From NCBI RefSeq assembly GCF_003149045.1, contig NZ_QGDU01000033.1, positions 1 through 36,098 on the forward strand: 36,098 nucleotides of DNA, given 5' to 3'. A program made the translations under genes and the position numbers. Every line of letters starts with the position of its first letter. Position 1 is the first letter of the stretch. Of the stretch, positions 1-7,308 are shown piece after piece. The stretch is from Fibrobacter sp. UWR4. GTDB taxonomy: Bacteria; Fibrobacterota; Fibrobacteria; Fibrobacterales; Fibrobacteraceae. The notes beneath the pieces were generated by a model that worked only from the letters and a program-made list of their open reading frames with translations, did no database searches and had not been told where the DNA came from.

Positions 1-147
1 GAAGCAATGCTTGAAGAGGAACGCGATGAAGCGGCCGCTGCCAAGACTAAGGAACTTGCCAAGGCGTTGCGTGATCAGGGGAAACTTACTTTGGCAGAAA
101 TTGCTTCTGTTTCTGGCCTTACTCCCGAAGAAATCAAGGCCCTGTAA
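1..147 (+). CDS. C-terminal end of a probable Rpn/PD-(D/E)XK nuclease-transposase family protein (partial)
   Basis: The window opens inside a reading frame in phase with base 1 that ends at TAA 145-147, giving 48 residues. The segment is a charged Glu/Ala/Lys helix followed by a short helix-turn-helix-like tail (LAEIASVSGLTPEEIKAL). Tails of this type close many Rpn-family recombination-promoting nuclease/putative transposase proteins, which carry Glu/Arg-rich helices before a 'SGLS-EEI' end. The catalytic domain lies outside the window, so the assignment rests on the tail alone. It could be any protein with this kind of C-terminal HTH. Confidence 0.5.
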   Translation, partial: EAMLEEERDEAAAAKTKELAKALRDQGKLTLAEIASVSGLTPEEIKAL

Positions 148-344
148 AAGAGGCGCAGTCTCGCATTTGCGTCAAGAGCAGTTCCGCCCTGCTTTTGCGT
201 TAGGCCCCGCAGCTTTCTAATAGCAACTAAACATTCTTTTCCCAGCAATACAACTTGGCTTGACATAGCCTGGCCAGGAACCGCATTCATAAAACAGATT
301 TTAAATAGTGTCTTTGCAGCAGGCGAAGGCGCGTATGTTTTGAC

Positions 345-373
345 TTGACACAGCCGGCCTTTGTAGTTACATT
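345..373 (+). promoter_or_regulatory. Sigma-70-type promoter for the thioesterase-rarA pair
   Basis: A perfect -35 box TTGACA (345-350) is separated by 17 bases from a -10-like TACATT (368-373). The expected start of transcription is near 380, about 40 bases before the thioesterase ATG at 423. The rest of the 148-422 gap shows only a second, poorer TTGACA at 260-265 with no good -10 box, and no gene. Confidence 0.6.
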
Positions 374-422
374 TTGAGCAGTAGAATTCTCCGCGGCGGC
401 CTACCTGGCCAAAGGATCATCC

Positions 423-836
423 ATGGAAACTTGCAGCTACGAATACACCGCACGAATCGAGGTGCGTTACGCCGAAACCGACCAGATGGGCATTGTGCAC
501 CACTCTGTTTACGCCGTCTGGTTTGAGCAGGCCCGTACCGAATTTTTCCGCACTGCTGGCGCAAGCTACGCCGACATGGAAGCCGAAGGTTTCGCCTGCC
601 CCGTGCTGGAGCTGGGCGTACAGTACAAGGCCCCCACCCATTACGGCGAATTCGTGGATATCAAGACCACCTTGATCAAGGAGGACAAGCTCCGTTACCG
701 TTTCAAGTACGAGCTTTCTGTAGAGGGCAAGCTCTGCACCATAGGCACCACGCTGCATTGCTTCACCAAGAACGGCAGGCCCACCAGGGACTTGCCCGAA
801 AAGATCGCCGTGTTCTTCCCCGCCGACGCAAAGTAG
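423..836 (+). CDS. Acyl-CoA thioesterase, YbgC/4HBT hotdog family
   Basis: This 137-residue protein has the length and N-terminal signature of YbgC/FadM-type single-hotdog thioesterases. The motif VRYAETDQMGIVHHSVYAVW (about residues 14-33) contains the catalytic-type Asp20 and the His-His-x-x-Tyr segment. Such enzymes hydrolyse acyl-CoA thioesters in the cytoplasm; in proteobacteria YbgC sits with Tol-Pal, which is not seen here. An AAGGA-like ribosome site lies a few bases before the ATG and a good promoter upstream. It is followed after 16 bases by rarA on the same strand, so the two are probably co-transcribed. The substrate cannot be told from sequence. Confidence 0.88.
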   Translation: METCSYEYTARIEVRYAETDQMGIVHHSVYAVWFEQARTEFFRTAGASYADMEAEGFACPVLELGVQYKAPTHYGEFVDIKTTLIKEDKLRYRFKYELSVEGKLCTIGTTLHCFTKNGRPTRDLPEKIAVFFPADAK

Positions 837-852
837 TCGCAGGAGCCGCGCC

Positions 853-2172
853 ATGGACCAGCCCTTAGCAGAACGTTTACGCCCCCAGAACCTGGATGAA
901 TTCCTGGGCCAGAACAAGATTCTCGGCGCACAGAGTCTCTTGCGCATGAGTCTGGAAAACGACACTGTCCCCAGCATGATTTTCTGGGGTCCTCCGGGAT
1001 GCGGCAAGACTAGCCTCGCCCACGTCATCAGGCAGAAGACCAAGAAATCCTTCGTGGCACTTTCTGCAGTGGCAAGTGGCGTCAAGGAGGTAAAGGAAGT
1101 CCTTGCAGAAGCCCGCAAGATGAAGGGTATTTTCCGCGACACCATCCTGTTCATCGACGAAATTCACCGCTTTAACAAGAGCCAGCAGGACGCATTGTTA
1201 GGCGCCGTGGAAGACGGAACCGTAACGCTTATCGGCGCCACCACGGAAAACCCTGGGTTCGAAGTGAACGGAGCTTTGCTCTCCCGCTGCCAGCTGATTT
1301 TATTCGCCCCACTCTCCAAGGAAGACCTGCGTCGCTTGATTTTTAGCGCCTTGAAGGAACATCCCCGCGGCCTCCAGCTGAAGGATGTGGAAGTGGACGA
1401 AGCCGTCGTCGATAAACTGATTGCCCAGTCCGAAGGGGATGCCCGATTCCTGCTGAATCAGCTGGAATGGATCGGCGGAAACCTGGGCGGCCGCAAGGTC
1501 ATTGACGAAAAACTTCTGGAAGAATTCCAGTACAAGAAGCCTTTGCGTTACGACAAGAGCGGCGAAGAACATTACAACCTGATTTCTGCACTACACAAGT
1601 CCATCCGCGGTTCCGACCCGGACGCCGCAATTTACTGGCTGCACCGCATGCTTCAAGGCGGCGAGGACCCGCGTTACCTATTGCGTCGCATGATCCGCAT
1701 GAGCATGGAAGACGTGGGTCTGGCAGATCCTAACGCCCTGCTGCTGGCAACAAGCGCCCGAGAGGCTTATGACTTTCTTGGAAATCCCGAGGGATTGATC
1801 GCCCTGGATCAATTGGCAGTCTACCTGGCTCTCGCCCCCAAGAGCAACAGTCTTGAAATTGCAGGCTTTGCGGCGGATGATGTGATCCGCCAAACGGGAA
1901 CGCTTCCTGTCCCGCGAGCATTCCGCAATTCCGTTACTCGCGTTGGAAAACAGCTGGGATACGGCAAGGGATACGAATACGATCATGATAGCCCGGGCGG
2001 GTATTCCGCACAGGAACATCTGCCTAAACAACTTGAAGGATTGGAACTGTACCATCCGAAACAGATTGGCAAGGAAAAGCTTTTCGCCGAACGTCTGGAG
2101 CAGTTAAAGTCCATCCGTAATCAAAAACTCGGGAAGAACGAACCTGCAGCGTCCTCTTCGGACGAAGCCTAG
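853..2172 (+). CDS. rarA: Replication-associated recombination protein A (RarA/MgsA), AAA+ ATPase
   Basis: The 439-residue protein matches RarA in length and motif order. It begins PLAERLRPQNLDEFLGQ, has Walker A GPPGCGKT at 46-53, Walker B with DEIH at 102-105 and a sensor-1 region GATTENP near 129-135. The C-terminal half carries the family's clamp-loader-like helical and tetramerisation region. RarA acts at stalled replication forks. AGGAG at 843-847 precedes the ATG with short spacing. The stop codon overlaps the stop codon of the convergent M48 protease gene in a shared CTAG. Confidence 0.96.
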   Translation: MDQPLAERLRPQNLDEFLGQNKILGAQSLLRMSLENDTVPSMIFWGPPGCGKTSLAHVIRQKTKKSFVALSAVASGVKEVKEVLAEARKMKGIFRDTILFIDEIHRFNKSQQDALLGAVEDGTVTLIGATTENPGFEVNGALLSRCQLILFAPLSKEDLRRLIFSALKEHPRGLQLKDVEVDEAVVDKLIAQSEGDARFLLNQLEWIGGNLGGRKVIDEKLLEEFQYKKPLRYDKSGEEHYNLISALHKSIRGSDPDAAIYWLHRMLQGGEDPRYLLRRMIRMSMEDVGLADPNALLLATSAREAYDFLGNPEGLIALDQLAVYLALAPKSNSLEIAGFAADDVIRQTGTLPVPRAFRNSVTRVGKQLGYGKGYEYDHDSPGGYSAQEHLPKQLEGLELYHPKQIGKEKLFAERLEQLKSIRNQKLGKNEPAASSSDEA

Positions 2173-3239
2173 AACTGTTCCAGAAGTTTGATTCTGTCAG
2201 GCGTGTCGGGGTGGGTCCAGAAAATGGAATCCACCTTTTTCACTAGACCATGAAGCATGCCGTTATTATCCTCTTCGTCGGGATGGATAATGTAGAGCTG
2301 AGCCACATCATTACGCTTCACATTTGCCAGGCCAGGGAATCTGGAAACCTTCTGGAGGGCTCGGGCCAACGGCAACGGATCTGCACAAAGTTCTGCAGCA
2401 CCTGCATCCGCCACATATTCGCGGGAGCGAGAAATTGCCAGACGGTTGATGTAGCTGAAGAAGTAAGCGATAGAGGTAATGACCACACCAACCAGGGCAA
2501 TGAGCGCAATCAGGATGATGCCGCCTCCCCCATTCTTCTTGCTACGCCGGGATGATCGCCCCGCACTTCGCAAGCTCCCCTTCAGGATCTCAATGAAGAT
2601 AGTCTGCAAGATGGAAATCAATCCCACGAACACGATGCACACCACCATGAGACGGGTGTCGCGATTCTTGATGTGAGTAAGTTCGTGCGCCACTACTGCG
2701 GAAAGCTCATCGTTATCCAAGGTGTCAATGATTCCCGTGGTCAAGGTAATGGTAAAACTATTGATGTCAATGCCGCTGGCGAAGGCGTTCAGGCCCGGAT
2801 CTTCCACAATGTTGATCTGGGGCATCTCGATACCACCTGCAATGCAGAGATTTTCAACGATGTTGTAAACGCGAACGTTTTCCTTGCGTTCCAGCGGTCG
2901 GGCATGAGTCACATGACGGATCAGGGAAACATTGAAGAGGTAGGCGAACAGGAACCACACCGCAACAACGCCGATGGTCCAGGGCAATGCTTTCAGGAAA
3001 GCGAACCATACCACAGGCCAGTGAATTCCGTAACCACGGGATTCCGCACAGACGCCACCAACGGTTACATCCTTGCTTACCAGGGAATCCGGAATGTAGG
3101 AGCAGAAAACGCCCACATAGTCCAACACCAGAATGAAGGACAGGACCATAGCCAGAATAATGACGGGATACATACACAACAGGATCGCGGTGTTCCTGTT
3201 GTTCCGCCAAATCTGGGTTTGCATCCCTACGTATTTCAT
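2169..3239 (-). CDS. M48-family membrane zinc metalloprotease (HtpX-like)
   Basis: A 356-residue membrane protein with the zinc site HELTH at 185-189 and the third-ligand segment SREYVADAGA (Glu274), the arrangement of M48 peptidases such as HtpX. Hydrophobic segments lie near residues 18-45, 82-105, 198-220 and 240-265, so the catalytic domain should face the cytoplasm, where HtpX degrades damaged membrane proteins. A basic and glycine-rich linker (about 221-240) precedes the last helices. The ATG at 3239 has a weak ribosome site; Met6 is an alternative. It follows lemA with an 83-base gap, and the M48-LemA pairing is common, suggesting joint envelope-stress function. Its 3' end overlaps the end of rarA. 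Confidence 0.9.
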   Translation of the reverse strand: MKYVGMQTQIWRNNRNTAILLCMYPVIILAMVLSFILVLDYVGVFCSYIPDSLVSKDVTVGGVCAESRGYGIHWPVVWFAFLKALPWTIGVVAVWFLFAYLFNVSLIRHVTHARPLERKENVRVYNIVENLCIAGGIEMPQINIVEDPGLNAFASGIDINSFTITLTTGIIDTLDNDELSAVVAHELTHIKNRDTRLMVVCIVFVGLISILQTIFIEILKGSLRSAGRSSRRSKKNGGGGIILIALIALVGVVITSIAYFFSYINRLAISRSREYVADAGAAELCADPLPLARALQKVSRFPGLANVKRNDVAQLYIIHPDEEDNNGMLHGLVKKVDSIFWTHPDTPDRIKLLEQF

Positions 3240-3248
3240 GATACAGTT

Positions 3249-3269
3249 GTTAGTGGCTAGTGGTTAGTA
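3249..3269. repeat. Three imperfect tandem heptamers (GYTAGTR)
   Basis: GTTAGTG, GCTAGTG and GTTAGTA lie head to tail in the gap between the M48 protease start and the lemA stop. This is a short microsatellite-like repeat with no evident function, close to where the protease ribosome site would be expected. Confidence 0.55.
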
Positions 3270-3322
3270 GACAGGGATTCGGGAACGTTCTGCCCCCGAT
3301 ACCCCTAATCACAGCTTACTTT

Positions 3323-3880
3323 TTAGAACTTAACTTCGGGAGCCTTGTTCAGGGATTCGCGGCTTTCAGTAGCCTCGTACATGGCAGCGCGACGGAAGTT
3401 GAACATACCGGCAATAATGTTGTTGGGGAAAATTTCGCAAGCGTTGTTGAATTCCTTGGTAGCGGAATTGAAGAAACGGCGAGATGCGGCCAACTTGTTT
3501 TCGATGTCGGAAAGTTCGGTCTGAAGCTGGAGGAAGTTGGTGTTAGCCTTCAGTTCCGGGTAGGCTTCCAGGGACACGCGGAGGCCGGCAAGAGCGCTGG
3601 ACATAGCCTTGTCTGCTGCAACCTTTTCATCTACGGTCTGGGCACCCATGCCAGCGGCGCGGGCGGCGGTGATCTTTTCCAGGGTTTCCTTTTCGTGGGT
3701 GGCATAACCCTTCACGGTAGAAACCAGCTGGGGAACCAAGTCAAAACGCTGCTTCAGCTGAACGTCGATGTTTGCGAAAGCGTTTTCGCGGTTGTTGCGG
3801 AGCTTCACCAGCTTGTTGTAGGTGGTGATCAGCAAGAGGACGATGATGACGACGACGGCAATGATAATTCCAGCGACCAT
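3323..3880 (-). CDS. lemA: LemA family protein
   Basis: The 185-residue protein starts at ATG 3880, chosen over an in-frame upstream start at 3967 because GGAG sits 7-8 bases before it and the protein then begins directly with its membrane anchor (MVAGIIIAVVVIIVLLL). LemA features follow: YNKLVKLRNNRENAFANIDV, then LKQRFDLVPQLVSTVKGYATHE, and a coiled helical bundle with a typical QLQTELSDIENKLAASRRFFN segment. LemA proteins are anchored by the N-terminal helix. They are commonly encoded beside M48 or HtpX-type proteases, as here (the M48 gene follows on the same strand). The biochemical role of the family is not established. Confidence 0.93.
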   Translation of the reverse strand: MVAGIIIAVVVIIVLLLITTYNKLVKLRNNRENAFANIDVQLKQRFDLVPQLVSTVKGYATHEKETLEKITAARAAGMGAQTVDEKVAADKAMSSALAGLRVSLEAYPELKANTNFLQLQTELSDIENKLAASRRFFNSATKEFNNACEIFPNNIIAGMFNFRRAAMYEATESRESLNKAPEVKF

Positions 3881-3968
3881 AAGATTCTCCTTGAAATTGT
3901 TTTTACTTTGTAAATGTACTATAAAAAAGTGATCCGGGATGATGTGTATCCAGATACGCCCGACCAAT

Positions 3969-5045
3969 TTACCCTAATTCGTCCTTCAGGAATTTTTCCA
4001 ATGTATCCTTTTGGGGTAAGGCCAGCATGTAAGTGGAAACGAACAGCTTGTTGTCCATTCCGGCCAAAGCATACTCCACCATTTTCTTGCCTTTCTTTGT
4101 GCAAAGGAGGATCCCCACGGGAGGATTGTCCCCTTCGTTCATCTCGTTTTCCTTGTAGTAGGAGACGTATGCATTCAGCTGCCCCAGGTCGCCATGGTTG
4201 AAGGAATCATCCTTCAGTTCGACAATCACATTGCAGTGCAAAACCCTGTTGTAAAAAACAAGATCTACAAAGTAATATTCATCATCGATAACGATACGCT
4301 TTTGACGAGCCTCAAAGCAGAAACCCTTGCCCATTTCCAAAAGGAATTCCTGCAGGTGATCCATGATGGCTCCTTCAAGCTCACTTTCGTTGAAAGGCCT
4401 TGCAGGCAAATTCAAGAATTCAAAAGTGAAAGGTTCCTTGATACCATAACCTAGGGGAGTTTCACTCACTGTCTGCTGAAGCAGTTTTTTAGGGTCCTGG
4501 CTGATACCCGCCCTAAAGAACAGGTTTGTCGCGATCTGCCTACGAAGTTCCTTGACACTCCAGCAGCACTTGATACATTCCGTTTCGTAGAAAAAGCGCG
4601 CAAAGGAATCTTCGACCGTCATGATTTCACGAATATGGGAGAAGGAAAGATTTTCAATGATTCGATTCACTGGTGTTTCGAATTCGTGCGACGGCGTCGC
4701 ACTTTTTCCAGCAAGATAATCCTTAATTTTGGGATATTTTAAATAAAAGGCTCTCGAAATTTTAAACAGAGTCTCGTTCATCCCTCTTGTATTCAACCGA
4801 GCTTCAATATTTTTCAGCAATTTTTCACCATACTTCGCACGATCAAGGCCTTTCTGCTCGTATTCAACGATATAGTATCCTATCAAATAATTGCGGATGG
4901 TGGCAAGCTTGTTTACTGCCTTCACCGAAGCTGTGTAAGCGTTCTTGTGAATCTGTTCCAGGGAACTTGCCAAGCCCTCGAAAGTCTGGGGGTTGGAATT
5001 TTGCCAATCGTTGGGCAACTTGAAATCCTGAATTTGACTGGACAT
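3969..5045 (-). CDS. YhcG-type PD-(D/E)XK nuclease domain protein (DUF1016)
   Basis: The 358-residue protein has the two-part layout of the YhcG/DUF1016 family: an N-terminal helical domain (about 25-185) and a C-terminal PD-(D/E)XK nuclease-like domain. The probable active-site residues are Asp261 (YYFVDLVFYN), then Glu276 and Lys278 (VIVELK), followed by GQLNAYVSYY (about 288-297). Family members are widespread accessory genes, often near restriction or mobile DNA; their substrate is not firmly known. Residues 101-122 are encoded by a 63-bp segment that recurs downstream as a remnant. An AGGAG ribosome site precedes the ATG but can be paired by an upstream sequence (see the leader). It stands alone and has its own putative promoter. 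Confidence 0.9.
   Translation of the reverse strand: MSSQIQDFKLPNDWQNSNPQTFEGLASSLEQIHKNAYTASVKAVNKLATIRNYLIGYYIVEYEQKGLDRAKYGEKLLKNIEARLNTRGMNETLFKISRAFYLKYPKIKDYLAGKSATPSHEFETPVNRIIENLSFSHIREIMTVEDSFARFFYETECIKCCWSVKELRRQIATNLFFRAGISQDPKKLLQQTVSETPLGYGIKEPFTFEFLNLPARPFNESELEGAIMDHLQEFLLEMGKGFCFEARQKRIVIDDEYYFVDLVFYNRVLHCNVIVELKDDSFNHGDLGQLNAYVSYYKENEMNEGDNPPVGILLCTKKGKKMVEYALAGMDNKLFVSTYMLALPQKDTLEKFLKDELG
4681..4743. repeat. 63-bp segment of the nuclease gene, repeated at 6441-6503
   Basis: Bases 4681-4743 and 6441-6503 agree at 61 of 63 positions and lie in the same orientation. Both contain the perfect hairpin GTGCGACGGCGTCGCAC (8-bp arms around one base; 4686-4702 and 6446-6462) followed on the plus strand by TTTTT. 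In the intact gene this segment codes residues 101-122 of the nuclease; the second copy is part of a gene remnant. Confidence 0.9.
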
Positions 5046-5101
5046 AGTATCTCCTTTGGAAAGAAAAAAGACATCTGTTTTTCAGATGCCTTGGAGATAC
5101 C
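5046..5101 (-). promoter_or_regulatory. Structured leader that can sequester the nuclease ribosome binding site
   Basis: Read on the minus strand, GTATCTCC (5100-5093) is an exact complement of GGAGATAC (5054-5047), which contains the ribosome site of the YhcG-type gene. Between them lies a second hairpin, CATCTG-AAAAA-CAGATG (5088-5072), followed by a T-rich run resembling an intrinsic terminator. The RNA could therefore form a terminator-like hairpin enclosed in a stem that hides the ribosome site. Regulation by either route is inferred; the complementarity is seen directly. Confidence 0.5.
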
Positions 5102-5120
5102 TTTTCGAACCTCGGGCAGA

Positions 5121-5155
5121 ATTATAGCTTATACATAAATACTGGCAAGGGTCAA
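5121..5155 (-). promoter_or_regulatory. Putative promoter for the YhcG-type gene
   Basis: On the minus strand TTGACC (5155-5150) is followed after 16 bases by TATAAG (5133-5128); a perfect TATAAT lies at 5126-5121 but is 23 bases from the -35 box. Transcripts from either would carry the structured leader. Confidence 0.45.
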
Positions 5156-5332
5156 AATGTAATTTGTTTGTAAAAGAAGATTCCGAATCAATTCCGGGAT
5201 GATAAGTCTCCAGAACATGCCGGAAGATCTTCCAAAGAGTCATAAGACTAGATAATGACTTCTTTCTTGGGACCACTAGTTTCAACCTTCTTATGTAAGA
5301 TTTAATTTAAGCTGGTTTGTTTCTAAAGGGAT
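5156..5332. other. Intergenic stretch without a recognisable gene
   Basis: The gap between the YhcG-type gene start (5045) and the next gene end (5359) exceeds 300 bases. Besides the leader, promoter and weak terminator listed separately I see nothing here. A 67-codon minus-strand frame at 5082-5285 overlaps the leader, has no ribosome site and no familiar motif, so it is not called. Confidence 0.5.
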
Positions 5333-5358
5333 AAAAAAACGGAAGTACCATCCGCATT
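5333..5358 (-). terminator. Weak intrinsic terminator after the AgmX-like lipoprotein gene
   Basis: On the minus strand CGGA (5354-5351) and TCCG (5343-5340) form a short stem followed by seven T residues, directly after the stop codon at 5359-5361. The stem is only 4 bp, so the call is tentative. Confidence 0.4.
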
Positions 5359-6330
5359 TTACTTATAGCTGGTATAGAGCGGGAATTCAACTTTCTTTAA
5401 ACCCGTCAGCGGGAACACCCAACGTCTCATGGAGTTTTCCACTTCCTTCAGGTAATCGTCATAGATTTTCTGGAAGCCGCTTTCCATATTGGGCGCTTCC
5501 GCAAATCGCGCCTTTACGCTATATACGGCACCGCCCTGATTCAATGTCATGGAAATCAGCAGATCCTCGGGCAACACATCCTCGGGATATTCTTTAGGAA
5601 ATTTCTTGGCATACTTATTCCGCAGATGGCGAATGCCAGGAGTCCGCTGTGCAAGAACTTTTCGAATTTTCACCTTGATGGAATCATCCACCGCAGGCGT
5701 CGTTTTCATATCGGATAAGGCAGTCGTCCGTATAACGGATTTACAAATCGCCACTTGACCTCCAACCAGAGGCTGAGAATCCGGAAGACTTTTTACGCGA
5801 TCGAACAAGTCATCGCCTGTTTTTTTGCGGGAAGTGTCGGGCGCATAAATCGCCCCGCTAATCATTACGCCCTTCTTGTCCAGAAACTCCTTGAGAGCAT
5901 AGGGCGCCTGTTCATTCCAAAAGAGGATTTCCTCTTTCAATTTGTCACCGCGGTAGAAATTTATGCGAAGGTTGTCATCCCCACACAATTCGCGATGTAT
6001 ACATGTTCGACGATGAATTTTATGACCGTGTTTGACGCGGTCAAATTTCCGTTCCATACAAGCCTTAATGGAATCCTTTTCCTCCTGAGAAATGATATGA
6101 GCCAACTGGTCAATATCCGCGGAATCTTTTGAACTAAACACAACGGCCTTATACCACAGGACTTCCACCCGATCAGGCCCAATGGCAGGCATTTTTGAAG
6201 CCGCCAGAAGTGCCGCATCCCTAGAAGGCGCCTTGTCCGTTTCGTCGAAACCATCCGAACTGCACGAAGCAAACAGCGAAAACAAAAGCGCGCTGCAAAA
6301 AACCAGAAACCTAACCCAAAAATTCTTCAT
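5359..6330 (-). CDS. Lipoprotein with an AgmX/PglI-like (TonB-C-like) C-terminal domain
   Basis: The start at 6330 gives a 323-residue protein with an N-terminal lipoprotein signal (hydrophobic stretch, lipobox LFASC, Cys23); a longer frame to 6396 would bury this signal behind 22 extra residues. The middle is not recognisable. The last ~100 residues resemble the AgmX/PglI C-terminal domain: IRKVLAQRTPGIRHLRNKYA, a strand-rich stretch with a glycine turn (NQGGAVYSVKA), then MRRWVFPLTGLKKVEFPLY, matching the family's 'RxWRFP...VxxPF' ending. Such domains occur in envelope proteins of gliding and Fibrobacter-like bacteria. The gene lies alone between a YhcG-type gene and the remnant of a second copy. 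The function is unknown. Confidence 0.7.
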   Translation of the reverse strand: MKNFWVRFLVFCSALLFSLFASCSSDGFDETDKAPSRDAALLAASKMPAIGPDRVEVLWYKAVVFSSKDSADIDQLAHIISQEEKDSIKACMERKFDRVKHGHKIHRRTCIHRELCGDDNLRINFYRGDKLKEEILFWNEQAPYALKEFLDKKGVMISGAIYAPDTSRKKTGDDLFDRVKSLPDSQPLVGGQVAICKSVIRTTALSDMKTTPAVDDSIKVKIRKVLAQRTPGIRHLRNKYAKKFPKEYPEDVLPEDLLISMTLNQGGAVYSVKARFAEAPNMESGFQKIYDDYLKEVENSMRRWVFPLTGLKKVEFPLYTSYK

Positions 6331-6433
6331 GTGTTTTAAAATAACAATGGGGAACAAAAACAACAAGTAAAGATTTATTTCTGCATATAATTTCAATCCT
6401 CCAATGCCCCGCCATCCAAATGCACTGAATAGC

Positions 6434-6503
6434 TTACCCTAACTCGTGCGACGGCGTCGCACTTTTTCCAGCAAGACAATCCTTAATTTTGGGATATTTT
6501 AAA
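6434..6503 (-). pseudogene. Internally deleted remnant of a second YhcG-type nuclease gene
   Basis: Bases 6441-6503 match the interior of the intact nuclease gene (4681-4743, 61/63), and the adjoining 6434-6440 (TTACCCT) match that gene's last seven bases at 3969-3975. Both source sites carry AATTCGT (3976-3982 and 4681-4687), so a deletion of about 705 bases between these 7-bp repeats would give exactly this product. The remaining frame still reads KYPKIKDCLAGKSATPSHE and ends LG-stop like the intact protein. It shares its upstream edge with the yggS stop codon. Confidence 0.75.
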
Positions 6504-7260
6504 CAGGATCGTTGACAGGCTTGCTGTAGTCCCGTTCGCCGAAGAGGGCGGTGCCCACGCGGATCATGGTGGAGCCTTCTTCGATGGCAACTTCCAGGTC
6601 GCCAGTCATGCCCATGGAAAGCTGGTCGAAGTTTGCGAATACGCCGCCCTTGGCCAAGTACTTCTGCTGGAGATTGCGGAGGAAGGCAAAGCATTCGCGG
6701 GAATCTTCTGCAACGCCAGTGTTCTTGCCAATGGTCATGAGACCGCGGAATTTCAAGTGCGGGAAATTGCGGCCTTCCAATGCCGCCAAAAATTCATCCG
6801 CGCGGGCGATATCTAACCCGCTCTTGGTTTCTTCTTCACCGGCATTCACCTGGAAGAGAATTTCGAGAGTCTTACCATTGTCGCCGGGAAGTGCCGCGCA
6901 AACCTTTTCCAGTTTTTCAACGGCTTCCATGCTGGCAATGGAATGAATGCAATCTGCAACGATGGCGGCCTTCTTCAGTTTGTTGCTCTGCACCGGGCCA
7001 ATGACATGGCACTGCACCGGGCTTCCGTCGAGAGCCATGCGACGTTCGCTGAACTTGGATTCCGCTTCCTGCACGCGGTTTTCACCAAAGACCTTTGCGC
7101 CCAGGGCAATTGCATTTTCTACCGCTTCTGCCGGGTGAAACTTGCTCACCCAAACCAAAAGCACAGATTCACGGGAACGGCCAGCCTTTTCGCAGGCAGC
7201 GGCAATTCTCGTTTCCAATTTGGCCAGCTGGCCACCCATTTCTTCAAGAGTAAATTCCAT
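6499..7260 (-). CDS. yggS: YggS-family pyridoxal-phosphate homeostasis protein
   Basis: The 253-residue protein (start at 7260, not the in-frame 7302, because the family begins just before its first helix) has the YggS signature. LVWVSKFHP carries the PLP-binding lysine (Lys40), followed by FGENRVQEAE, HVIGPVQSNKL, FQVNAGEEETKSG, LRGLMTIG-like GLMTIGKN, LSMGMTGDLEVAIEEGSTMIRVG and FGERDY. These proteins bind PLP in a TIM barrel and balance vitamin B6 and amino-acid pools. The normal C-terminus is followed by a short SKPVNDPV tail whose stop codon (6499-6501) lies inside the nuclease-gene remnant, so the 3' end has been rearranged. It diverges from the transglycosylase gene 48 bases away. Confidence 0.93.
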   Translation of the reverse strand: MEFTLEEMGGQLAKLETRIAAACEKAGRSRESVLLVWVSKFHPAEAVENAIALGAKVFGENRVQEAESKFSERRMALDGSPVQCHVIGPVQSNKLKKAAIVADCIHSIASMEAVEKLEKVCAALPGDNGKTLEILFQVNAGEEETKSGLDIARADEFLAALEGRNFPHLKFRGLMTIGKNTGVAEDSRECFAFLRNLQQKYLAKGGVFANFDQLSMGMTGDLEVAIEEGSTMIRVGTALFGERDYSKPVNDPV

Positions 7261-7308
7261 ACCCGAAATATAACTTTTTATATATTGTTCCAAGAAAGGC
7301 ATAAAATT

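Noticed and set aside
5082-5285. 67-codon minus-strand frame upstream of the YhcG-type gene
   Set aside because: No ribosome site, no recognisable motif, and it overlaps the structured leader.
6943-7308. 5' extension of the transglycosylase frame
   Set aside because: It is antisense to yggS and would place the signal peptide inside the protein; TTG 7309 with AAAGG upstream fits better.
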